Shown one piece after another: positions 22,814 through 34,860 of a DNA stretch of 64,000 nucleotides. Every line of letters begins with the position of its first letter. The stretch's first letter is position 1. Origin of the DNA: Trichopria drosophilae (Eukaryota > Arthropoda > Insecta > Hymenoptera > Diapriidae); contig CM059583.1 of assembly GCA_030407085.1 (NCBI GenBank), positions 23,100,001-23,164,000 of the forward strand, given 5' to 3'. The notes beneath the pieces were generated by a model. The model worked only from the letters and a program-made list of their open reading frames with translations. It ran no database searches and had not been told where the DNA came from. The position numbers and the translations under genes were made by a program.

Positions 22814-24530
22814 TATCTATCACATGTTACACGATTTTATAGAATTTGGTGCATCATGAGGGTTTAAAATCTTTGATGATGAACTTTCAGATAAATGATA
22901 ATTTTCTTGATCTCCGAAATATGTTTTGTTATTGTTGTAAGATATGTTCAGGTTTCATATAATTACATAATCCCTCCCCCTCAAATTATCATGAAATCAC
23001 TTGGTTAATTGTACTTCCTAATATTCTCCTGACAATAATCGAAGATAACCGCTTAAGCGACATTGTAAACCCTGCTAATGGATTCGGGTAGTTGACATAG
23101 ATTGCACTATCTGTCTAAGGTTTAAGTAAGCTGCCATAAAGCAGTTGCACATGTTTAGGGATCCTGTTCAATATGATTGTTGTTATTGCACGAAATGACG
23201 TGGTTATTTGTATGTACTATTTATAAGGTAGTTAGAATGGCAATGCTCAGTCCAACTAACTAAATAAGATCAACGAATGATTAGGTACTATTTCTACAAT
23301 AAAATTCATCCGCTCAATTAATAAAACATTTTTGTATTAAACTCAACTCCCTCGAAGGTAATAGGTACTATGAAGATTGTAAACACTGTTAATCTACGAT
23401 TGTTTTGTACTATCTTTATACCTTATTATCTAAACGTAATAAACCTAACTAATTAGACGTTTGGGTCATCCATAACTACTTAAGACTATAGAACCAATCC
23501 TTTTTTAATCAAAACAACAAACCATTTTTTTCCTGTTGTGACCCGTTTCTCAAGTGAGGTTGAAGAAATCTGTGAAGTAGAACCGACATAAACTCCCTAC
23601 TTCAAGTCCAGTAACCTTTTCTAAGATCCACAATAGAATTTGAAATAAAATTCATTGGCAGACTAACGACGCAGAACCGATTAAGTGCCCCATGTCTAAA
23701 TCACGTTTATTTACTACAATATGGCGTTAGCAGCAAACGTAGCGCAATCCTGTCGATAACGAGATTAACCGCCTTTATCTACGTATATATTGGTAAGGGT
23801 ACGTCTATATGCAACTTGTTGCCCGGAAATTTCGATTGGACGCAATAACATTTATTCCCGGAGATGAAATAAATGGCGATTGCTTTTGACCTATGAAGAA
23901 ACTCGATACAAATAGCCTGCGTGAAATCGGTCTATTAAGCAGTGGCCTTCGTTTCCAGAAGGACGACGACGACGTCCGTCAGGGTGAAAGGAATGGCCAT
24001 CGTAAAAGGGCGTTAAAGGGTATTTTAGTTTCTCACGAGGGTCCACGTAGCCTCGGGGCTTCCAATGAAAATCCCAGAGGGAGCTACGAGTAGCTGTCGC
24101 TACCTACGGGAAATTCGCGAGGATCTCCGACACCGAAAGCTCATGCATTCGAAATGAAAGCTTTTGCTGTGCGTTGCACTAAAGCGAACTCTCGAAAACG
24201 GTTTCGAGCATTTGTTACGTAGGTCGAAAGCTGCGATTTGTCTCCTCGGTGAAATCCTAAAAAAACACTTTTCCTTATTCTGCATTCGCCCGTATTGCGC
24301 TTCCCTGTGACGTGTGTCAAATTACACTCGACATACGTATTTCCCTGTCTTACGTGCCTGAATTTATTATATTCGACCGAGATATAATAAACGTCGGATC
24401 TGCTTCGAGGTATTTATATTTTTATAGGTGCTTTTGACGTGTCAAACATGATTAATCAGGAAATAAAATAAAAATTTAATTTTGTTTTAATAATTTTATC
24501 TTTTTTTTTATATTATTTTACGTCGACTTT
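22814..24530. other. Non-coding DNA with a GC-rich patch at 23.9-24.4 kb
   Basis: 22814-23880 is AT-rich with no feature. 23890-24370 is GC-richer and contains short frames on both strands, including a GACGACGACGACGTC run near 23964. None has paired splice sites or a recognisable product. It may be conserved non-coding DNA upstream of the minus-strand gene or within its next intron. Confidence 0.45.
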
Positions 24531-24599
24531 TCTGAACCCATATGGTACTAAATCGCGACGGGACCTACAGTTTATGAAGGTGGATTCCGAACCACCTGA

Positions 24600-24790
24600 G
24601 CTTTGAATCTGTTTTGTTAAAATCTTTAATATATTATGTTGAAATGGTGATTTGTAGAACAATTTTATGATGAAGTTATCTTGTGGTGAAAACATACTTG
24701 TGTTGGAAAAGTCTAATAAAAATCTCACCAAACCTAACCTAACCTAACCTAACCTAACCTTATAACCTAATTTAACTTAACTTAATCTAT
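24600..24790 (-). repeat. TTAGG-bearing repeat, copy 1
   Basis: A segment with ATATTATGTTGAAATGGTGA and TTATGATGAAGTTATCTTGT is followed by six tandem AACCT units at about 24731-24761 and then TTATAACCTAATTTAACTTA. On the minus strand the units read TTAGG, the arthropod telomere repeat. The same two modules recur at 25200-25433 in the other order, and inverted at 38178-38575. Confidence 0.75.
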
Positions 24791-24797
24791 TTTAATA

Positions 24798-27046
24798 ATA
24801 GTGATATTTTCCAAATCGCATGCTAGACTACGTGATGATGAACAGAGGTTCCTACAAAGACCTTCGGTGATTGTCATTAATTTACCCCACGCTGACAATA
24901 AAAGTCCCTTTACGACCATTACAGAAGGTCAACTATAAATCGGATATTATAAAAATGTAATAGATTATAGTTAACTATCATAGAAACTTTAAAAACTTGG
25001 ATTTATTTAATAAGTTCATTTTTACAGAAAGAATAAAGGTAGGTTACATACATTAAAATTTAAACCTATTTTGCTTAGTTCACCATAGTCAAATGGCCTA
25101 CTTATCAACTGTTTGATTTTATCGATTACTGGGATTGATTATGTAAGGAATATTCCTGAAATGTTGAAGACTAATATTAAATGTGCTAATACTATACTAA
25201 ACACATTCAATTTATTATATTCAACCTAACCTAACCTAACCTTATAGCCTAGTCTAACTTATCTTAATCTATTTTGTTGAAATGTTTAATATATTATGTT
25301 GAAATGGTCATTTGCTGAAAAATTTTATAATGAAATCTTTATGTGTTGAAATGTTTATGATGAATTTAACTTGTGATGAAAACATGCTTGTGTTGAAAAA
25401 TTATTTGTTGAATAGTCGCGTCACCGATCATGGTAAAATACAGTTAATTTGAGTATGGATGTAATATAATCTATTTTGTTATATTATATATAATATATTT
25501 TTTTAAGTTACGCAAAGGGTTAAAAAATAGTCAAATGGATTTAAGTAGTTGTAAAACTGTTATTATGAGCAGTTGAACTAGAATTAACTACTGGATTTAG
25601 ATTTATCATGTTAATTTCAGTACATCAAATAAATGATTAAGTTACCTATACTAACTACAATTTACTACAGTTGTTTTGTTGACACATCTAGAAAGTTAGA
25701 CATAATTAGAGATATTTTGCAAGAGCTGCTATAATGCTGTAGGCAATCTCAGCATATGTAATATATGTTTTTACTCCTTACTTGTTATTCCTCAGCTTGG
25801 TGTCTAAAATTTAGATTATGCAGCTAACTTTTTCCGTGTAAATTCGCTAAAATTCCAATAATTGAGATCAATGCAGAAGTAGTTTTACTAACAGTATAAT
25901 TGGACCTAGTAATGTTCCAGTAGTAGAATCGATGACTATATTTTGGTCTAGATATCTTTCGCAATTAGTAGATTTAACTACTAACCATGAAACTAATTAC
26001 TACTACTTAGTGAAGTAAATTGAACATTCCTATAAACTATCTAGCAGTCAATGTCTTTGTCCACATACACTGATTTATGCACGAAAGCGAATCAACGTCT
26101 GATAAATTGACGTCTTAAATGCGATCAACGTATTTTTCAAGTACGTTTTCATAATATACAATATTTATAACAAACTTTCTTATAGAAAAAAGTTATTTTC
26201 TTCCTTATAATTGTATGATTTTTACTTTTACTATACTAAAGTCACGAATCAAGGGAAAACATTCCGTGACGGGTTTCAGTTCAACTTAAGAGAAATTTTT
26301 AGTTCTAATCGTTTAGACACGAGTTATGTCGTTCATATGCGATTAAAACACCCACGTCGAATTAAGGTAATTGATCAATTAAGTTCTCTGCTTTTGTCGA
26401 AATTGCTCACTTGGTAGTACTTTCAACTCTAGAATCAAATGTCGTTGAAAAACTTAAAAACGTTTTACGTATAGTCGATAGTAAGTGATTCCAGCATTTG
26501 CAAAATATAACTTATTTTTTATTATTTTTTTCGTCTTCCCAAATTCTTATTCAATTGCTGAGGGCGTATTTAAAATGAAGATATTACGTTTATTTTTTTA
26601 ACGATTTATGCATGAAATCTCGAGAAATTACATGTGTTTAGTGTAGTATTGACACATTCAATTATAGTTTTCAACATTTTAGGAATAGGCCTTATTTAAT
26701 CAACTCCAATAATTTACAAAATTAAACATTTTATAGGTAGGGCAAATTAACTATGGTGAACTAAGCAAAATAGATTTAATTTTTAAAGTAGGTAACCTAC
26801 CTTTTTTCGTTCGGTAAAAATGAACTTATTAAATAAATTCAAGTTTTTAAAGTTGCTACGATAGCTAACTACAATCGAGTACATTTTCTAAATATTCGAT
26901 TTATAGTTGACCTTCTGTAATTATCTTAAAGGGACTTTTGTTGTTTGTGTGGGGTAAATTCATGACAATAACAGAAAGTACGTTCTTTATAGGAACCCCT
27001 GTTGATCATCAAGCAGTCTAGTATGCGATTAGAAAAATATCACTAT
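24798..27046. mobile_element. Element of about 2.25 kb with about 300-bp inverted arms
   Basis: The left arm 24798-25100 begins ATAGTGATATTTTCCAAATC. It matches the reverse complement of the right arm 26745-27046, which as reverse complement begins ATAGTGATATTTTTCTAATC. Shared ordered words include GCAT-CTAGACT, AACAG-GGTTCCTA, AAAGTCCCTTTA-GA, GAAGGTCAACTATAAATCG, TTATTTAATAAGTTCATTTT and TTTTGCTTAGTTCACCATAG. The interior contains TTAGG-bearing copy 2 and TAGT-rich AT sequence, plus a small frame at 26211-26417 with no recognisable product. No transposase was found. The long arms and size suggest a non-autonomous DNA transposon of unassigned type. Confidence 0.8.
25200..25433 (-). repeat. 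TTAGG-bearing foldback-type repeat, copy 2
   Basis: CAACCTAACCTAACCTAACC (about 25224) leads into TTATAGCCTAGTCTAACTTA and then a run of related phrases: TGTTGAAATGTTTAATATAT, ATGTTGAAATGGTCATTTGC, GTGTTGAAATGTTTATGATG, TTGTGATGAAAACATGCTTG and GTGTTGAAAAATTATTTGTT. It ends GTTGAATAGTCGCGTCACC at 25433. That terminus is the reverse complement of the left end of the 38178-38575 copy (GGTGACGCAACTATTGAACA), which fixes one boundary of the family. Confidence 0.75.
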
Positions 27047-27439
27047 AGTTTAAGTTTGATGTAGTGTTATATGGATTTATGGTCTATAGTTTGTAGTTCC
27101 CAAAAAACTAAGGTTTGCAGTCTGCTGAGTGATGCCAATGTTTTGCAGATATATTGACCTACAATTGTAACCGATTACAACTGAGTGATCGACTTTTAGT
27201 AACGATAAAGTTAACGCTAGTTGTATTGTTGTACTGTTTACAATAAAATACAAACAATTTCAAGTACACGCTAAATTCTCTGCAGGTGAAAACAACTTCA
27301 ATGTAGTGAATTTTGCTTTAAAGTTGTCAGAATTCAACCACCTTTCTTAAAGTCAACATTGACTGTACTAATGTACAATTCTGCTTTAGTTAAAATGAAA
27401 TGTAACATTAGGGTGAACTCATATCAGTCATCGAAAATA

Positions 27440-28000
27440 GAGTTTTAATCTCCAACAACTTTCATTTAATTTGAAATCTTATTTAGACTGATTTAATAAA
27501 GTTTGATTTTGATCAGTCTTTACTTTCGAAATAAGACTCAAGATCTAATACAATTTTACTTCTGAAACAAAAACTCAAACCTCTTTTCCATAAGAGTTTC
27601 ACATCTGAAACAAAATTTTGAAAGAAAACCTTGTTCAGATGACAGTTTTTTCTTGCAAAGAAAAAGTTAGGCCTGACAATGTTACATTCAATACAACGCC
27701 AGACCTAAAACCTTAATTTTCTGACAATTTGGGCTTCGAATTATAAAATACGATCTAAAACTTTCTTTTGATAACAATTTAGACTTTGGAACAATATTTC
27801 ACGTATAAAACTTTATTTAAATGATAATTTCACCTTTGACACGTAATTTTGAAATGAAATTTAGTTCGTATGACAGTTTCACTTTCGACAGAAAACATTT
27901 GTTCGCGGACAATTTCACCTGGGAAACATTTCAGACATAAAACCTTATTCAAATGACATTTTCACCTCTGAAAGAAAATATGAAACCTGAAACTATACAA
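27440..28000 (+). repeat. Degenerate minisatellite, unit about 60-66 bp
   Basis: About eight diverged units carry the phrases ATTTCACCTTTGA-ACA, AATTTTGAAATGAAA and CCTTATTCAAATGACA. Examples: TTTCACATCTGAAACAAAAT at about 27597, CATTTTCACCTCTGAAAGAA at about 27957, GATAATTTCACCTTTGACAC at about 27822. There is no long open frame and no inverted arrangement. It is an old tandem array. Confidence 0.7.
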
Positions 28001-29219
28001 TTTATGCATATAAAGTTGCATTTTTCCTAACACTTTTATGAATTATATTTGCCAAATGAAATTAATGTCATAAGATTTGAGGTTTTAATGATCTGCTTGT
28101 TTTTAATTTGGCCGTTATTCATTATATTTTTAAGGCGAGGTTTGACTTTTTTAAGCTGAAAATTTACGCGTATTTTTCCAATAATTGTTGGCTTCATCGG
28201 TATTGAAGTTATCTTAGAAATATAAAAAATGAACTGAATGTTTGACAGCTAACATTTAAACACATTTTTTTATTAAAAATAATACATCCATTAAAATTAT
28301 TGTTAAAGATAGTGAATTGTAATTAACGGAGGAAAATTGCTACCTATAAAAACGTATTTTATATATATATACTACACATTGTAATAAATAAGAAACCTTT
28401 ATGGATGGTCAGGTACCGAGACTTTTATTTGTCATAAGATACGATCAATTCGAATAAAAGTAGTAAGCTCGAATGTTGGACTGTAATTGATAAATTACAT
28501 ATATGCAGTGTATTAATGTAGAAACTCCCATGATACAGTTGATATTTATTGTGCAATAAGACTTGTAGTCATAACACCATTATATAGGAGGATATAGTGT
28601 CAGGTAAGAAAACCTTTACACTCTGTCATATTTTTAGCCCGTCTTATTTTAACAAAAGATGCTTTCCAAATTGCACTAGGTTAGTAATATATTCATAAGT
28701 ATGGACCCAAACAAGTATTAAACGTTAATAATGAAACACACGGGACTATGTTGATCTCAGCTAATCTCGTTTCATTTCAAAGAGCTTGTATAAATCTCGG
28801 TTGTTTGTTTTTATGATTGGAAAAGTAAATAAGGCAGATTATTGAATAATTATTTAGACGTAACTCTGATAGGTGTTAGCTGATCTTTTTGTCTGAGATG
28901 AAGCAACTATAACATATATTCAGGTTGTTTGTTTGAAAGAACGGGAAAGATTAATAAACGGAGGTGTCGTTACATGCGAGAACGTACTCAATATTAAACT
29001 ACATATTATTATCACGTATTAAGTTCAAATTAACCTAATGCAATGGTTTTTTATCTACCTGAAACTTTCCTAGTTTAGTCTCACAATCAGTCATATCGCC
29101 ATAAGCCAAATATCAGTAATATCGATGAGACAAGATCCGGAAGGCGATTTATCTTAAATCCGAAGAACCTTAGACTCTTGTACCTTAATCTATAAAATGA
29201 ATAATTACCCAATTCGCTG
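28001..29219. other. AT-rich non-coding DNA, no feature seen
   Basis: Contains a short TA microsatellite near 28360-28372. No gene, tandem array or convincing inverted repeat was noticed. Confidence 0.5.
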
Positions 29220-29418
29220 GCATTACGTCTTTTTTGTTTCAAGAGTAATTTGTCCTGGAGGGCTAAAACGACGCAAATGGCCTAAGCTCGGACCTAAGTA
29301 TGATATTCGTATTCTCGGAACTCAAAACTATAAGAATGTCATACCCGAGCTTAGCGCATTTCAGTAATTCTTCCCACTTCAGGACAAGTTACTCTTGAAA
29401 TCACAAAAGGCGTCATGC
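29220..29418. mobile_element. MITE of about 199 bp with about 90-bp inverted arms
   Basis: The left end GCATTACGTCTTTTTTGTTT pairs with the reverse complement of the right end, GCATGACGCCTTTTGTGATT. Shared inner words are TTCAAGAGTAA-TTGTCCTG, AATG-CTAAGCTCGG and TATGA-ATTC. No coding capacity. Flanking duplications are not clear. Confidence 0.78.
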
Positions 29419-31004
29419 TAGCAAAATTATTAAGAATGTCAGTCAATCACGAAAAAAAATTCCAAAACGAAGGGTTATATTATCGGACCAAGACTACAAA
29501 CCACTTTGAATATATAATATGGTTATGTTAGGGTTATAATTGGTAATTCCGTTTTATTGAGTTTATAGCTAGATCTAATTCTGACAACATAATTCCGAAA
29601 CTGCTAAAATATGAATTAAAGATCATCAGCATACAATACGCGTCAACAGAAAGTTAATATGCATGAAATGTCATTGATTGGCACTGACGAAAGGAGAAAC
29701 CCCATTACTGATTCTTGACTTTACTTCAGCCAGAGGTCATTGAGTCAGTGTCACGTATATAGGAAAAAGCCATCGAAATACACGTGACGTAAGACGTAGG
29801 CTTTTCTATTTTAGAAATTTAAAAAAGGCTCTAAAGACCCAAAGGACCAGAAATACTAAATTTTTCGTTTCCAATTTCAGGTCTAATGGAATCTAGGTGG
29901 ACGAGCAGTAATTGATTTCTATATCCCATTAAAACAGTTGCTAATTTCTGAAAATCAGCAACTACTGACTCAATTCCAAATTTTTAAATTGCAGGAGTGA
30001 TTTAACGTAAAAGTACGAAAAGCTCCTAGAAGCGGCCTACTTAACGTTATCTAAATTTATGACCACTTACAACAATATATGGTAGGAGAAGATAATGCTC
30101 GTGCGAATCCCATCTAAAATTCAATAAAACAAGATACGGCCGCTATCTCGACAGACTCGTCTCGGAACACGTTCAACATTATGTCACTGGCTGAAAAAAA
30201 CTACAATTAGATTTCTTAAATGCTGATAGAGTCTTTCCAGAGTTCGTAGCCTCAGAAACGACTAGCGTTGCAATTTCCCGTAAGTTCGAAGTGCATTACA
30301 GTCGATTGCTATAATTACGCAGAAGCGATCCAGTCCGGGCTATCTCCGGGGTTCTCGACCTAGAAAAATAAAATTCGATTTCTCTCCGTGACCTCTCGAG
30401 ACATTAGAATTCCATCGGAAACTGTACGGCTTGTACGTGCTCTTTTTGTCACCCCAGACTGCACATTCCGTGTACACTTCCTGGGCGACGAGCATTATAC
30501 AATGCACACATGCGTGTAATATCTCGCTCGTCTCATACCTCTGAGCGGCATTTGTCTTCCACTCTGCATTCCGCCACTTTGTCGAGGCGTTATGCATTCC
30601 CAGGCACCGAGGGAACCCCATAAGTGTCAACAAAACGACGCCCCGACGACGAGCACGGCAAAAGAGGAATTCAATCACGAAGACGTCCTTCTCGAGGAAG
30701 TCTACCGTTTTTTCACCCCTTGCAGTTTAGACTGCGTTTTCCCAAGAATTTTACCAAGCAAACTCCCATCGACGTTGGAAAATGGAATAGAAAAAAGCTC
30801 GAATGGGTTGGCGAAGAAATGTTGGGATATGAACGATTAAAAAAGGCAATCGGAAATAACAGAGGAAATGAAAAATTCTTGTCTGCTAATACTCGAGAAT
30901 AAGTTCACTATGTAGGTGGAAGCTTGCAGAAAACATTTCGAAGTTTTTATATTTAATTTCCAGTGGCTTTGATCTGTATTTTTGATGAGCTTATCTCCAG
31001 CACT
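29419..31004. other. Non-coding DNA with a GC-rich island at 30.1-30.8 kb
   Basis: 29419-30110 is ordinary AT-rich sequence. 30116-30800 is GC-rich and holds overlapping open frames on both strands (30340-30678 minus, 30592-30840 plus). They lack splice-site pairs and recognisable products. I regard it as unique non-coding sequence. Confidence 0.45.
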
Positions 31005-31008
31005 TTAA

Positions 31009-33068
31009 CCCTTTTCGTCCCGAAAGTCCTGAATTTGGACACTACTTTCAACGTTGTATCTTTTGTTACAAATGGCGTTAGAAGGAATTGAAATTAATCA
31101 AAATCAACACATTTGGACCGCCTCTTTCAAATGCCGTAGTTAGAATCAGCCGGCGACTTCAAAGAAAAATGTTATGATCATTTCGTTGGAAAAAATACTG
31201 ATTTTTTCTATGTTTCTTTGCAAGAATCGCCTTTTTGGCGTTGAACAGGGCAATGCTGTCCATTCCAAAATGTACTAACCACGTCTTTCTGCTCAGCCTT
31301 TTCTTGTCAGATTTTTTCAAAGAACAAAATGGCGGCTTCAATATGTCGTCTACAGGTTGTCATTTTGCATTTTATGGCACAAATGTCGTGTATTTGACTG
31401 AGTAACGGTTGAAATGGTGGAGAATTAGGACGAATAAGTAATTATTATAATTTGTGAATGATAATAATTAGTCTTGTACAATGGGTTTTTATCGATTTTT
31501 TGTTTGATTTTACTCAATTTTTGACTTTTCCGTACCATTGCGTACGCGGGAAATTGAAAATTACTATATAAGATTGTGACCTATCAGTCATTGGTTTATA
31601 ACCTAAAAATGGAGTGCAGAACATCCTGTGCGCATTCCTACCTGGTACTCTGACGTTTGTAGATTTAATAAACGTGAATATCTGATTGTGAAACGTGGAT
31701 ATTTGAAAGTTGTTTACTCCTGATGATAAACATAATACATTACCTACACACCACTAATTCACAACGATTTACATCATGTTGTTAGCCGTCAATACATAGT
31801 TGCCGTTATCCGACTCTTACCATGAGAAGTAAACGCTATTCGGAGAGTCATTTTTTTACTATTTTTTAGTACTTTTTACATTTTGTTTGTATTTTTTTTA
31901 TTTTTGAACAATTTTTTTTATTCTTTCATTTTGATAACATTTTTTATATTGAAATCAAGTCAATAGTAATATGGTGAATTTATGTAACTTTATGAAATGA
32001 TCTGAAGCATACCTTATAAACATTTTTATTACATTCTCAACAATAAGATGTTCGTCTTTCACACTTGTCACCTTAACAATATCGTTTTGAATCTTCATTT
32101 GTGATAATGTGAGTGTCCAAAGGTTTTTTAGACTTTCTTTGTATATAATTCGTGGTAACACTTACAGCGATGGTTACTTTGATATTCGCTTTTATTAACC
32201 CCAACGGGCACAAAGGACCCAAATGTTGCTAAAACGTTTTTAGAATGTTCCAGAAACGTTCCTAAATCGTTATATGTCTGCAACTTTTACGGAACGTTTT
32301 ATAAACGTTTCATCCATGTTGCAGACATTTAACGTTTTAGAAACGTTTCTGGAACGTTCTAAAAACGTTTTAGAAACATTCGGGACTATCGTGCCCGTTG
32401 GGAGGCTACAAACGTCATATTACCAGGTAGAAATGCGTAGATAATTGTCGTCTTGTACTCAATTTTTAGGTTATAAGCCGATTATTGAGAAGTCACAATC
32501 GTATCTGGTCATTTTCAATTTCACACGTAAGTAATACGGAAACGTCGAAAATAGAGTGAAAATTAGAAAAAAAATGTAAAAGTCCATTGTATATAACGAA
32601 TTTGAGGTTATGAATGAATAGAATGAGATTATGTCTTTACAAATGATATAATTACTTTTTCATCCCAATTCTACATGATTTCAACCGTTACGTGGTCAAA
32701 TAATCGATAATTGGGCGAGAAAATGCAAAATTATAACTTGCAGACCCATCTTGAAGCTGCCATATTGTTTTTTGAAAAAAATTCCTCGGGAGAACAAAAG
32801 GCTGAGTAGAAAGACGAGATTAGTATCTTTTCAAAAGGTCAAAATTGCCCCTTTCAATGTCAAAAACGCGATTCCTGCTACGAAACGTGAAAAAAATGAT
32901 TATAACTTTTTTCTTTGGAATTTCCGGCTGATTCTGACTACGACATTTAAAAGAGGAGGTCCAAATCTATGGATTTTGACTTATTTCAATGTTTTCTAAC
33001 GACGTTTGGAACAACAATTACAGCGTTAAAAGTTCTGTCCAAATTCCGGTCTTTTGGGACTAACAGGT
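31009..33068. mobile_element. TTAA-type foldback element, 2.06 kb, arms over 650 bp
   Basis: TTAA (31005-31008) precedes CCCTTTTCGTCCCGAAAG. The right end as reverse complement reads ACCTGTTAGTCCCAAAAG, preceded by TTAC, a one-base decay of TTAA. The arms align over more than 650 bp each, sharing GAATTTGGACA, TTTGGAC-GCCTCTTT, ATGCCGTAGT-AGAATCAGCCGG, TTCTGCTCAGCC, TTTCTACCTGGTA and TGACGTTTGTAG. The match continues after a nested MITE as TTTAATAAA-CG-GAATATC. The middle (about 31690-32160) has no transposase. TTAA targeting points to the piggyBac superfamily. Confidence 0.85.
32200..32402. mobile_element. Nested 203-bp MITE built of AAACGTTT phrases
   Basis: The ends are CCCAACGGGCAC and GTGCCCGTTGGG. 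Inside, both arms repeat AAACGTTT/TTAGAA-GTTCCAGAAACGTT phrases. The left arm GTTGCTAAAACGTTTTTAGA matches the reverse complement of the right arm (GTTTCTAAAACGTTTTTAGA). It interrupts the right arm of the 31009-33068 element at a point where the left arm is continuous (TTTGTAGATTTAATAAACG), so the insertion is later. Confidence 0.85.
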
Positions 33069-33784
33069 GTAAGTAGCTTTTTTTGGAACCCTGTTTTAAA
33101 ACTGAGCAAAAGTGGAGAAAAGTAAGAACAGAGCTGGTGCAAAAAGCACCTCTTTACACCCTAGTGTCATAATGTATTATTTTCCTCTGTAGTTGACGAA
33201 ATGAATAATACACATTGTACATTATAATACCTTAGTACCTAAATGATTTTTTTATAAATGTTAGTCTATTAACAATCCAAACTACTGCCTTGCTTGACAG
33301 AGACACTTTGAAAGGACGTACAATATAAGAGAATGAGAAAAATCGAGAAAATAAAAAAGGTTATAAAAAGCTGGAGAAAACCGCAATGGACTTGGTTTTG
33401 AAGCTATCTAATTATCAAAGGCACTTTCAACCTCTCGCAGCGTAGCCCTCACTTACTCTCACTTCTTATGTTCTTTTACGCTTCTGGTACTCTAGGTCCC
33501 TCTTTTCCTCGTGCTCTCTCTCTTTTTCTCGTTCAGTTCTGAAGGAGCAGTAAGTGGCAACACTTTCTTCTACTGCAACCACTATTTTATCCGGTATGTT
33601 CACGTCTGTTCTCTACGAGTCGTCATCGAAAAGTTCCAAGCATTTTATACTCAATTATTTAGATTTTCACTTTATCTCTCCTGTATGTGTTGAAGGAAAA
33701 AAACGGAAGACAATTTTACCAAATTTTGACCATATCAATTCCTATGGATTGACCTTCTCTAACGAGGTGGGACACTGATGAAAA
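33069..33784. other. Non-coding DNA, C/T-rich patch at 33.42-33.55 kb
   Basis: A short run of CTC/TCT repeats (CTCTCTCTCTTTTTCTCG near 33517) lies in otherwise plain sequence. The overlapping small frames at 33511-33778 have no recognisable product. Confidence 0.4.
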
Positions 33785-33955
33785 ATGATCCATGTAAACG
33801 TACACGATGGTGTCGTTGACTACCGGTATTGCGAAACCATCGAGGCAATTGAGAACCTGTCAGATGAGGATCTAGAAAGATTTCAAGAGCTATGTCACGA
33901 TGCATCATGCAAAGTGGTCCCTTCAAGTGGTTTGATTTTTACCTGTACACATATT
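33785..33955 (+). other. Coding-like fragment, unidentified
   Basis: From ATG at 33788 the frame reads MIHVNVHDGVVDYRYCETIE, continues AIENLSDEDLERFQELCHDA and ends its coding-like part near SCKVVPSSG. The acidic, Glu/Asp/Leu-rich helix-like stretch stands out from the neighbourhood. After about 33955 the same frame becomes typical of AT-rich non-coding sequence and runs to a stop near 34160. There is no convincing splice site on either side. It could be a decayed piece of a transposon protein or a processed fragment of a host gene. Confidence 0.25.
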
Positions 33956-34860
33956 CTCGAATGTCACTATGCATGTTGCCTAATGACATTTCAAAAGTCA
34001 ATATTTATGGTTTTTGATGGAATGTTTACGGACTTGTTAAGTCCCAAGTGTCATCAATTTTCCATGCAGATTCGAAAAGTTTCTTTTCATGTTGTATGTA
34101 TCAAAAGAAAATTAGAACAAATTTTCAGAATTCATCTAAAATGGACCCTTAAAAATTTATAAACAATTTATTGCAGAAAAATGAGATTTTTTTCTATTGA
34201 AAATAATTTTAGATCTAAAATTTTTATATGAAACAGGTGAAATTTTTATCCTTTTCTATCTGTGTTTTTAACTTCAGAAATGTAGGATTTGGAATACAAA
34301 ATTCAACATGGCGATCCTCGAAATAGTAATTTAAACAAAAATTCCAGATGCTCTAACTATAAAACTGTGAGCTTCTTCAAAACAATGACGAAGAATGAAG
34401 ATGAGTGACCATGAAATATTTCTAAGATTAACAGTTCTGAAAATTAATTACACTGTAATTTGTCCAGATTTTTCTTTGGTATTTAGACATATTATTTATT
34501 GTTTTTTTTTAAGTTCAGTAGTATTTGACTATATAACATTTCAAATTTTCAGTTGAACAAACTATCAACTTTTAGAAAAAATTGAAAAAATACAAAATGA
34601 TCATTCATCGTAAAAAATATTAGAATTTCTTCAAATATTTAAAAACATTTAAAAAAAAGAAATTAATAAAATTTTTTTAAATATCAACGGAAAAATCTCA
34701 TAGAATTCTAGTGTGTTTCTCAATTAATTCAGAGAACTTTGCACTCTTATTATTTTGTTGAAATTCATAATTTTTTAGTTGAATTGCTGAATTTAAAAAA
34801 AAAGTTTCGACACTTCGAGTTAAAATAATGTTACAAAACTACTGTTGAAAATGAATTATT
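33956..34860 (+). repeat. AT-rich repeat, same family as 63300-64000
   Basis: TTTTAGATCTAAAATTTTTA, ATATGAAACAGGTGAAAT, the AACTATAAAACTGTGAGCTT-CTTCAAAACAATGA block and GTGTGTTTCTCAATTAATTC all have counterparts in the same order at 63320-63930 (TTTTAGTTCTAAAATTTTTA, GTGAAACCAGTGAAAT, AACTATAAACTTCTTGAAAA, GTGTATTTCTTAATTAATTC). The ends also look mutually inverted (AGCTTC near the left, GTTGAATTGC near the right). It is an old dispersed element. Confidence 0.55.

Noticed and set aside
30340..30678. 112-residue minus-strand open frame
   Set aside because: No flanking splice signals, no recognisable motifs, and an equally open frame on the other strand.
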